From: Monocercomonoides exilis | Lineage: Eukaryota; Preaxostyla; Oxymonadida; Polymastigidae | DNA: 64,000 bases | Direction: 5' to 3' | Assembly (NCBI GenBank): GCA_001643675.2 | Contig: LSRY02000032.1 | Location: 248,001-312,000 of the forward strand | In this document: in pieces, positions 34,900 to 45,800 of the stretch | Layout of the letters: the number at the start of each line of letters is the position of its first letter | Numbering within the stretch: the first letter of the stretch is position 1 | Notes under the pieces: generated by a model | What the model was told of the DNA's origin: nothing | What the model saw: only the letters and a program-made list of their open reading frames with translations | The model's database searches: none | Position numbers and translations under genes: made by a program

Positions 34900-35840
34900 C
34901 CTGATTATGCACACTATTCTCCCTTCTGCTTGAAACACTATCAATTACAGATGATGATGTTCCAGTTGTTTTTGAGTCATTCCATTTGCACGGAGAGAAG
35001 AAATTTTACTGATCGTCTGCAATCTTCCGTTTCCTTAACTTTTGCAGATACCTTTCACTTTTATTGACTACAGCACTTCGAGAGCGATAGAACCCAATGA
35101 ACGAATTGTTAGAGGAGGAAAATGAAGGAATGGACGATAAAGAAGAAGAGCTTATGTTGAATGTGCAGAGGGACTTCTGTGTGAATGAAGAGGAGTGGGT
35201 GGAAACGGGCGAAAGTGCGAGGGACTTCATTGGAGTTCCAACAAGAACAGAAGAGGCAGACAACTGGGTGTGGTGGAAGGGAGAAAAAACGGGACAATTT
35301 AGTAGGAGGCTGTGGTGCTTTGAGTGTGCAGCTGGGCAGATGAGAGTGTGCTGTTGAACGAGTAAAATGTCTGCTGTTGTTCATCTTCATCATCACCTCC
35401 TTCTACCCTTCCCCTTTCCCTCCTCCTTCTTTCTGTTGCTGCACGTGCGAGTCTTGTGTCGAAAGCATCAATTTGCGATGTGCAAAACTCGTCTTTCTCA
35501 TTCGTCTTAGTCTTTACATTTGGCTCTTCCTGCTGTCTCCCTTTCCTCTGCTCGGAGCTCAATTGGCTTCTGAAATCCACCTTCTTTGCCTCTTCCATTT
35601 GAACTCGTACTCCTCTCTCTTCGCTTCTTGGCAGAGAAATAAACGGATAGGATGAGTGCGATGTGCCTGGCAGCTCCTTCCTCTTCCCATTTTCATTCTT
35701 CGCTCAAATCACATTCACCACATTTAGCACAACCTGCGTACGGAAGCCGTCGAAGTATTGAAGAAGAGCGAAATGCTCCTCTGGGGAAGAGGAAAGCAGT
35801 TCAGAAGCACATCCAGTTATTCCACAGAAGGCTTTGACAT
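34900..35840 (-). pseudogene. Unidentified coding fragments, mainly minus strand
   Basis: Minus-strand segments look protein-coding: SSVLVGTPMKSLALSPVSTH, SFIGFYRSRSAVVNKSERYL and KLRKRKIADDQ (35263-35006), and TSQIDAFDTRLARAATERRR (about 35500-35400). They lie in different frames separated by stops. A plus-strand segment at 35652-35837 is also coding-like. No family recognised; composition is richer in G+C than the flanks. Confidence 0.3.
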
Positions 35841-35954
35841 CGATGAAAATACTGTTAAGAGTAGATAAACTGAATGAATTGATTTTTGGAGGGTATTATC
35901 AAGCTATTGATAAAACAGCTTTTGTACATTTGAGGTTCGTTGATTTGACCAATG

Positions 35955-37240
35955 TTAAGTCAACAAAAATGACATTGAAGAAATTGAAATGGAGCTGAAG
36001 AAGAAAATAGCCACAAAGTTGAAGATGTCACAGTTGGTGGGAAATGAAAAGACGAAGAAGAAATCAAAGACATGGAAGAAGATGAAGAAGCAGCAGATGA
36101 AAAAGAAGAAAGAGAAAAAGAGGAAGAGGTTGAAAAAGGAGAAGGAGAAGAAGGAGAAGAAGGAGAAGATGACGAAGAAGAATAAGGTGAGGAGGTGGGT
36201 GAGGAACAGTGTAATTTCAAAGGCAACAGAGAAATCTGTGGGGATTGAGTAAAACCAGATTTTCCATCTTTGGCTGCTGAAAGAAGTGTCCGTCTTGTCC
36301 TGTCCACGAAATCTGAGCGATTCTAAACATATAGCAGAAAATGAGAGAATGCTGCACAAATGAGAAAAATGGTAGATTGGAGATGAACATAAAAGCTGAG
36401 CTCGATTGCTGCATGTATCCTGCTGTTTCCAGAGTGATTCCGCAAACATATTTTGCGATGGACTTCTGATAGAGTTGTGATCGATCCCCACATGCCCCGC
36501 CTCCAGTTTACCAGAAGATATGCAAAACAGCGTTGTTGGAGACGAAGGAAGCGAACTCATCCCAATCGCACTCACCGTCTTCCCTTTCCCAACAACAGAA
36601 ATCTCCTTTTCCCCAACACTTATTGTCGCCCCTTCACTCACATGCCTCCCACCCAGCACTGTGATTGTCGAGCTCAGTTGAGCCATGCTCGACCCCACTG
36701 CATGCCCCACTGTCTTGCAAGGTGCTAACTCACTCATCCCACACAGATTGTTTGCGTCATTCCCACTCACCCCAACATATCGATCCTTCATCCCTTCCTT
36801 CAACCATTCCTTCTTTTCTGTATATTGATAACCATTATTATAACAGCACACTCTCGTATCATTGCAATTCGTTGTATATGATTCGTAGAATGGATTGTTG
36901 GATGAAAAAAGTTTATTTCCATCAGAAAAATACACATCATGACCAAATGGAGTTGAGTTAGTGCATCTGTAATCGTGGAAGAAGAAGAAATAACAATAAA
37001 TGTTGTAACTCAGAGCTATTTGTTGGTATGGATTAAAATACAATCCTCCTCCCCAAGCTACTGCATGACTTGAAATAAACTGAACGCTCCTCATAAAAAT
37101 TTTCAGGAATCGTTACACAATACATCCCTCCACCATATGAATTTGTTACTGAGCATGAAGTGAAACTACTGTCAAAAACACATGCACTCTCCCCTTTGCC
37201 ATTTTCTTCTCCAATATTGATTTCAGATTTTGATATTTCT
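35955..37240 (-). pseudogene. Beta-helix surface-protein fragment with frameshift
   Basis: Read on the minus strand: SFTSCSVTNSYGGGMYCVTI, then a frame change near 37090, then SSHAVAWGGGLYFNPYQQIA, CTNSTPFGHDVYFSDGNKLF, RYVGVSGNDANNLCGMSELA with PCKTVGHAV, ITVLGGRHVSEGATISVGEK and EISVVGKGKTVSAIG. The 'Y+gvsG.D...CG....PC.t+..Av' motif and the following coils are exactly those of the large beta-helix proteins. No signal peptide, TM or tail follows; downstream are low-complexity Phe/Ser and Lys/Glu tracts (36190-36000). Confidence 0.7.
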
Positions 37241-38354
37241 CGAGAGGGAAAGCTTTTTCATAATCTGCTTTGAATGTTTGATTTTCTCTCAAATCTGTGA
37301 ATATATTCTTTGAATAATTATCTGATTTCTTTTCATTTCCTCCTTAATAATTTCTTCTTCTTTCATCGAGTTAAAATTCACCCTATTTTTAGCATATCAA
37401 CATGCCATATTCAAATCTTCAAAAACATAAAATTTGCAATTCGTTATGAATCTGTGATTTCATTCGATCTCAAATGCTGTTATTCAGGACAATATATTAA
37501 CATTTTTTTATTTGTGACCATAACTGCTAGATAAAATTTTTCAGAATTGAATTTCCATGAATATATATTGTTTATATATCATTTTGTGTTCATGTTTTTC
37601 AGCACATTCGAATTGATGAAAAGGATCATAAAAATTTTTGTAGAGGGATTAATTGGAATAAACTTGGTCTTTCTGGAATAAATTTTTTTAATTCGAATGA
37701 ACTGGTGTTTTCTGGAATAAACTTTGGTTATTCAAATTATTATTTTTATTTCAATAAAATTTACTTATTCCAATATTATCTAATACCATCTAAAGAAAGT
37801 TTCAAATAATACCCATAAAAATATTTTGATAATCTTTACGAAATGGAAAATAAGAAATTTGAAGGATATTTGAAGAAGATACAATAAGAAATCGGATGCC
37901 ATATAGCAATTTGGATTTTTAAGCATTTCATAAGAAAAGCATAGATTTTAGCGTGCTATGAATTATGAATTTGAATTATTCGGTATTTTTTTCATATTGC
38001 AAAAATAAAGATAATATTTCTTTTGCATACGTTTTATAATAAGAAATTTCAAGAATGCACTTTATTTGCGCTCCGTTCGATCTTGGAAGGCAGAGCTCTA
38101 CAGCTTTCTGGCAGTCTTTGCACATGCACTCCATTTCGTAGAACAGGGGTGAACACGAGGAATAGAGAATAATTTTCATTTTACTTCAATTCAATGAAAT
38201 CGTTGGAAAACAAACCGAAAAGAATATCAACAAATAGAACGAAGAAAGCCATCATCAAGCCATCACATCGCTTTTATGAGTCACAAAGCCTCATTCTCAT
38301 TCTTCACAATTCAGTTTAACATCATCACCGCCCGCATCATTATTTTCAATCAGA

Positions 38355-39170
38355 TTGGAATATCATCTAACGCATCCGATTGACTTCGAGAACAGGCTTC
38401 CAAACATCATTTGGGGCGAAAAGAACTTCCCATCAAACGGGAAAAGACATCTGATAAGGAGCATCAGCACATCTGGAGCTAGGCAGTATCCTCTATTCTC
38501 TCTATTTGATTGCAACAAAAAGAGAAATAGGCAAAGAGATCTGAATGAAATTCCTTCTTCTGATTCGAATTGGGCATTGAAGATAAAGGGAGCTGCAGCC
38601 TTCGATTTCAGGGGATGCGAGCACATGTCTTTGGGAGAGTTTATAAAGAGAACGAGAAAGAGCAGAGCGATCTGCTGGAGAATGCTGGAAAATGGAGACA
38701 AGGAGCCTCTCTGTCTCCTTCTTAATGCACTTCATCTGGATCTTAATCAGCCACACAACCTCTCACATTCGATACGACAAGTGATCTACCAAAAGAAATG
38801 AAAGATTACAGAGGGGAAGAGAACAGCAAATTTATTGATGATGCATTTGATGCTTTTGCTCAATCAACAATTTTGCAAACACGGACAGAGTCAGGAAACA
38901 AAGGGGATGGAAATCAAGATCTACAAAAAGATAACCGCAAGACAAACCATAATGATGCCATTATCTTTGAATTCTTTATGAGGATTGAAAGATGAACCAG
39001 CGGAAAATCGACAAGAAAAAGGCCCGCAGGAAGATTTCACACAATTTCATTTGAACAACAGGTCAAATGGTTTTGTAACAGAATGCAAGTGCGATGAAAA
39101 GAAATCAGGCCAATTAAGTACGTGGATCACAACATGCCGAAGGGCAGCTCCAATCTTTTTGGAAGTCTGA
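38355..39170 (+). pseudogene. Uncertain coding region, three overlapping ORFs
   Basis: ORFs at 38355-38801, 38798-38995 and 38985-39170 overlap by a few bases and have less AT-rich codons than their surroundings: FDFRGCEHMSLGEFIKRTRK, SKFIDDAFDAFAQSTILQTR, QEKGPQEDFTQFHLNNRSNG. The frame changes at each junction. No domain recognised. It may be a decayed gene or retroelement fragment; a real multi-exon gene cannot be excluded. A possible acceptor (TTTCAATCAG) precedes the first ORF. Confidence 0.3.
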
Positions 39171-39885
39171 AGCTGAAATGAAATTGATTCTTGTTGATGA
39201 TTTCTGCAGCTTCCAATAAGCAGAAGTTTTTCTGGCTGAAGCTAAAACGGAGCGAAGAAGAGTTAAAGATTTTGAGAAGTTATTAAAAAGACTGGTGCCA
39301 TGAAGATAAACGGAATTCGAAACAGAAAAGGGAAGAAATTATTAAACCACCTTGCTATTTTTTCGAATAGTTCTCAAAGATTTGGAGCTACAAACAGAAA
39401 AGAAGCAATGAAAAGCAGAGTGAGAATATTTTTGAAAATTGTACAAAACTTCTGGAGAGGGCATTTTGCATTGGTGAAGAAGATTAGGGCTTACCTGCAT
39501 TTCAAAAGGCTACGAATTAACAAAGTATCTGATTCATTGCTTCTTTTAATCATTATTTAAATGAATAATTGTTTGTTGCTTTTTTTTAAATAATACTTAA
39601 TTGACAGCTTTTTTATAACTCCGTTTTGATTTTGTAATTTCGCTGTGAAGAGCTTTGAAACCGAAAAAAAAAGATGAAGGATTATTGCAAACGCAGGTCT
39701 TTCAGAAAAGATTTCGCTTGAACATGAGTTGATAGTTACAAAGCTTCTTTTTTCAATTTTTATAATAAAAACAGAAACAACATAATAGTCGTCAAGCGGG
39801 AATATATGTCTTATTTTCACTTGAAAATGTTGATCAAACCCATTTCAATTTTTATTACAGGAAAATCTTGATTTTGAGAGTTCAC

Positions 39886-42800
39886 ATGAGATGGCTATGT
39901 GTTGTTCTGTTTTTTGGACAATTTTATTGCATCGCACAGCAACATCCCATTCAGTTGAATGAGCCGCTGAGTGCGCCAGGATTGTTGGAACAAGTCAAGC
40001 TCCACAAATTAACATATTCAGATGAAAGCTTTTTGGATGGAAAGAGCAACTCATTATCATTATTTTCCATGAACTCTATCTGGTGCGCAATGAATACAAG
40101 CATTAAATTAATGAATGCATCACTGGAAATCAGAAAAGGGGGTTTTATAACAAAAGAGCAAAAACACATTGTGCATCTGGAAGGAGAGTCATTACTTGTG
40201 CTGAATGACTGCAAGACCACTTTTGCTGGGCACTCGCAGAAAAGCCCAATTTGCCACCTTGGTGGGAACATCCATTTGCGCAATATGTCGTTTTGCACCA
40301 CCGATTACAAAGCATTTTCAAGACCTCCAGTTGTATGGTCGCCAAGGAATCATTCATCAGCTGCGGGGAATTGGAATCTGATTGTGGAAAATTCTGCATT
40401 TTCGTGCTTTGAACTGAAGCAAGGATCATTTTTGCACTCAGAAAGCATCTCTTCTGTTTTTCTCGTGCAAACGCTCTTCTTCAACATCTCCACCTCTACA
40501 ACCAATGAACAATCAAATATTTGCACAGAAAGTGCCTCTTCATCGAAACTAAGCGGATGTGTATTTTGCAATGTGGACGAAGCGATCTATGGGGGAATTG
40601 TTGCTTCGATGAACAGCCAACAAACACAGCTTTTCACAACCAACTGCTCATTTGTGCGATGTTCACATTCTTCGAATGCTCGCAATACATCAATTCATGC
40701 TGACATTTCAACTTCAACCTCTTTCATCTCAACAGATTTTGAGAGCTGCTCAGGAGAAAATGGTGGCGCAATAACAGCAGATAACAAGCCGTCTCTTGCC
40801 CTTTGTATAGTTGACTGCACATTCAAGAATTGCACAGCAATATCCAGAGCTGGAGCAATATTTGCCAACAACATTATGTGCGTGAACATCAAACGATCAA
40901 ACTTCTCTGGTAATTCGGCTGCAGATAGAGGCACGACTGAATTTTTAAATGTCTCGACTGAATTCTTTATTGGAGATTGCAAATTTAAATCAGGAAGAGC
41001 AACAGTTAAAAATCATGCATTTATTGTTACAACATATGTTGGAGCAACAAGCTGTGAATGTATCTGTCCCAATGAACACTCTGAAAATTGTGCAAATTCT
41101 TCAAGTTTTTTTTCAACAAATTTTGGAGGTTCATTATCAAAGCGAAAAGAAACATGGCATTCAAGGAATCAGAAAAGAAATGACGAAGAGGGAAGTTTGG
41201 TTGAGAGATGTTCATTTCAATATGGCTCGGTCGCAGGAGATGGAGGCGTTGGATCGATTCAGCATTGTAAAAGTCCTTTTTTAATGAAGGAATGCGACTT
41301 CCAGCACAACAGAGCAAATGGTACTCTTATTGGATGCATCGAATTTTTTATTAGAAATGGTTTTTTTCTTCCAAGAACATGGTTGTCTTATTGCTATTTT
41401 AACAACAATTCTGTTGTTGGGGGAGTAGGAATCGACATTTTTTTTCATTGTTCTTCAGATTATGATGTGACTTCAGAATTGCTTTTCAATTGTTTCACAT
41501 CAGAAAAATCTTCAATGAGCGTGAGCGATAGTACGAATGATTTTTCTGATTGGATTGGAGAGACTCTGATTGAAAGATATGTGAGCACATCTGGCTCAGA
41601 CAATGAGAGCATGTGCGGAAAAAGTGAATCTGATGCATGCCTGACAATTGGATATGCAACAAGCCAATTTGTGAATTGGATGGATTGCAGCATTCTGCTT
41701 CAGGGAGAGAGCTTTGAACAAGAGGATACAACAATTGAGGTGGGAGATAAGAGGGTTGAAATCAGAGGCAAAGGAAGGACAGCCACAACAATCAGCTCTC
41801 AACTTTTGGAGAATGAAAAAGAAGCGCTGTGCTTGGTGAGTGAAGGCCGAATGACGATGAAAAGTCTGACTTTGGTGAGGGTGTGCGGAGAGGAACACCA
41901 TCAGATGCAAAGCATGATTGTGCTGAAGACGGAAACAGGAGTTGGGAGAATAGATTTGAGTGATGCGAGGATTGAGGGGAAAAAAGCAACAGAATTGTTG
42001 AGTTTCAGTGCTCCTCTTCTGAAGGCAGAAGGAGGAGAGATGAGTCTAAATAATGTGGAATGCACGTTGATTCGCTCTTCCGTTCCTCTTTTGTCTCTTT
42101 CAGGTGGAGGTTCTCTGGAGATGAAGCTGTGCAACATCCACAGTATCGAGTCAGTCGGTGACTGTCCGAGTGTTATTGATGGATTATCATCAAAGGGGAT
42201 ATTATCGTGCTCGGGGTGTGGTTTTGAAGGCTGTGCAGCAAGTGTTAGCAAAAAAGGCGGATGCATGAAATTCGCTGTGGATGCAAATATTGAAGCGATT
42301 TTGCTGAATGACACTTCGTTTAACGTATGCAAAGCCTCGATAGAGGTGGATGGTGAAACAAAAAGTGGAAGAGGGGGTGGGATATATTTGGATGTCACAC
42401 TTGGATCAGGGATAAAAATTACAGAACTTCAGTTTTCTGGAAACAAGGCTATATATGGGCGAGATATCTATTTTGTGTGTGAGGATCTTCGGGTGAGTGC
42501 TACTCAAGTGTTGTTTCCGTTTTGGAGCTCGATTGAGAACAAAGAGAATTCGCTGTTCGGGAGCGATCACCAGGTGGCAAGGGGATGTGATGTTGATCTG
42601 TTTGTGTTTCTTTCAGGATTTTTGGGGAAAGAGGTGTATGTTGGGCAGAGCGGAGAGGATGCAGCATATTGTGGTCATGTGTTGTATCCGTGCAAAACAC
42701 TGAGTGAGAGCATGAAGCATTTGGACTCTGTTGAGGGAAATGGAATAATTCTTGTGAAGGAAAATGGGGTTTGTGGAAAGCAGTTGAATATTTCTGGCGT

Positions 42801-45800
42801 GGTTGTGAAAGGGATTGGATCTTCGGAAGCAGTTGGAATGGAGTTGAGCGAATCACTGAGTGGGAGTGAAAAGGATGTGTTGGTGAGTGAAGCAGACGCA
42901 ACATGGGAAAGTGTGGATTTGCTATTTCCGAGCTTGTTCATATCTCCAGAAGGAGTGGAGTCGCTGCTGAATTCACGAGATGGAGTGCTGAAGATAGATT
43001 CCTTTTCATTTTTGAGCTTGACACCTCAACAGAAGGTTGAGTTTTGTCTGGTCAAGGCCGATGATGGCAGTGTTGAAATGATGAGTGTGAAAGTGATTGG
43101 GAAGCAGGGAGTTCTATCATTTGCGAGCTCTCCGTTTGTGTGTTCATCGAGTGCTGGGGAATGGAAAATGATTGGATGTATTGTGGAAAACGTGAAAGTT
43201 GAAGGAGGGAGCGTGCTGTGCATCTCTTATTCACCTTCGCAAGGAGAATGCAAGGTCTTGATGCAGAACTGTACGATCACTTCTGTTGAAAACACTAATG
43301 GTGAAGCGTGTGCGCTGAGTGCAATGTCGAATGTCCAGACGACAATGACTATTGATCTGAATGCTGTTGTGTTTGAAGGATGCAAATCCACAAAGTCGGA
43401 AAGGGGAGGGGGGTTGGGAATGAGCATGGGGAGTGGCAGCAGCCTGAACGTGGTGAATAATTCACAATTTGGAGGATGTGAATGCAGTTCAGAGAGTGGG
43501 AAAGGAGGGGGAGTGTATGTTGAATGCAAAAGCGATGGAGAGGATTACTTCTTTTCATCAGTTGGATTTGGAAACACAAACAAAGCGAAACAAGGGAAGA
43601 ATGTTTTTGTGATGAGCGACAAGCTGAATTCGAGTGTGAGCATGCTGCACTTTGGAGAATGGATCTGTTCATGGAAGGATGAACAAAATGTGTTTGTGGG
43701 AAGTGATGAGCATTTTGGTGAGGGAGTGGATTTGACTCTGTTTTTGTTTGAGCATTTTGCACAAGTGATATGGGTATCATCAGAAAACGGATATGATGCG
43801 ATTGGCTGTGGGGACAACAGAGTGATGTGTGGGACAGTTGGGTTTGGGCTGGGAAGGCTATCAAGAGGTGAAGGCGAAGGGAGCCAGAAGACGCTCACTC
43901 TGATGGATGAGAACTGGATGAAGGAAGAAATGGAGCTTGATGGTCATTTGCTTGAATCGGGATTGGAAAATACGAAGACGACACTTATTGTGGGAGGTGA
44001 GATGATTGGGAGCAGAGTTGAAGCTGTGCTTGTGAGTGGGAAAGCGAGGTTGAAGGTGCTGAGCATATCGCTTGGAAGTGCTCTTTCCGAAAAGAAAAGT
44101 GTGCTATTTGCAGTGAATCAGCAGAAAAGTGAGTTGTGTGTTGAAGGATGTGATTTTGTGAAGCAGGATGGGGCATCGGGGATGAATTATAATCTGATTC
44201 GGCAGAGCTCAGGCAAAGTTGATATTATCGAATGTGTGATTGATGAATTAAAGATGGGAGCTTCTGCTTTTGTGGTTTGTGATGGTTCATCTGATTTTGG
44301 AATGAACAGGACAAAAGTGATGAGAGTGGAGTTTGAGGAAGGATGTGTTTTGGAGATTGAAGAAGGAAGCGAACAGAATGGAGCAGATATGCTTGGAGTT
44401 GCAATCGAAGGGTGCACTTTCTCTTCTATTCAGCAGACAGGAGTGGAAGAAAAGAGAAAGCCTTGTATTGTTGAGTCGCATGTGTTGAGAAGTGAGTATT
44501 CTTTCGTTGTGCTGAACAGCTCGTTTGAAGGATGCAGCTCTGGAGAAGAGAGAGAAGGAGGAGTGCTGCATTGTGGGTATGAGAGTGGGATGAAGTTTGA
44601 GATCAAAGACTCGAATGCAACATCGTGCAGCGCAGTGAAAGGAAAAGGAGGGTTTTTGTTCTTGGACTGTCGTGGGGAGGGAGAGCTTGGGTTTTTGCTG
44701 AACAACACGCTGTTCAGGAACAACATGGCTGTGAAGGGGAGAGATGTGTTTGTTGTGTGCCACTTGATAAGTGCACAGATCAATGAGCGGCAGTTTGAGT
44801 TCGGGATGGAGGAAGGGGTGTACAACAGGACGGATGCGCTGTATGGGAGAGACTCTTCGCTGGGGGAGGAGGACGAGGATATCAACCTGATTGGATATGT
44901 GCTGTTTTACCGATCAGACACAGTTTATGTGTCATCCACAAAGTTTGATGAAACAAGGATGTGTGGGTCTGTGTCTGCTCCTTGCCGAACAGTGGATGCT
45001 GGGAATGGGCATGTTCAGGGAGAGTATGACAGGAGGATATTTATTGAGGGATGCGTGCCGATTGAAGGGAGCATGCGAGCAGAGAATGTTGTGCTTCAGA
45101 GAAAAGGAAAAGGAGAAGGGATGATGCTGCTGAGGATAGGAGCAGAAGACGAGACAGAAAGTGTGATCAGTTGCAACGGAGATGTGACACTTCAAGGGTT
45201 GGGCGTTGTGTTTTCTGAGGAATCACTGATTGGCAAGCAGTCGAGCTTCCTGTTGTGCGAAGAGAATGGTGAATTATCTGTTGCCTCGTGTTCATTCGGG
45301 CAAATGAAAGTGAGCGAAGAGAGAAGTGACAACATGTTGAGCATTCAATTTTCGGTTGTGAAATGTGTTGGTGGAAGTGTTTCGATGAGTTCTGTGACTG
45401 TTGAAGGATTGGCATTTGAGAAGTCTGTTCTTGTGTTTTCAGATGGTTCTGCTTTGAAAGTGCAGGGTTTGAGTTGCATTGGTGCTGCGTTTTGTGGGAG
45501 TTTTCTTGCATCAAGAGAATGCAAGATAGCCCTTGATAGCATCAATCTTTCGGGAATCGTTGCTGAAGCATCCATTTTTGAGATCCAAAGAATGAAAAGT
45601 GAGTTGGCATTTGAGAAAATAGTGATCAAAGATGTTGAGCTGAGGAACGGAAGTGTTATTGATATGTTCGAAGCGAAACACGAAAGAGAGCAAGAAGAGG
45701 AGAATGATGACCCAGTTGCTGTGATAAGCGTTTCTGAATTTGCAAACATCACATCGAGTCACTCAGAATCGGCAGTCATCAAATGTGATGGGTTGAACAT

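Larger units (their letters stand above)
34385..37775. mobile_element. Possible element bounded by imperfect inverted repeats
   Basis: About 100 bp at 34385-34495 (TTATTCGAATAAAAATAACT..., CAAAGTTTATTC) resembles the reverse complement of 37650-37775. Between them lie a broken beta-helix fragment and other coding fragments, as in the two better-defined TIR elements. The termini are not sharp and no target duplication could be fixed. Confidence 0.4.

Noticed and set aside
37976-38179. 67-codon minus-strand ORF with several Cys (CSPLFYEMECMCKDC)
   Set aside because: Some resemblance to a metal-binding segment, but short, isolated and without a second motif; not enough support for a gene.
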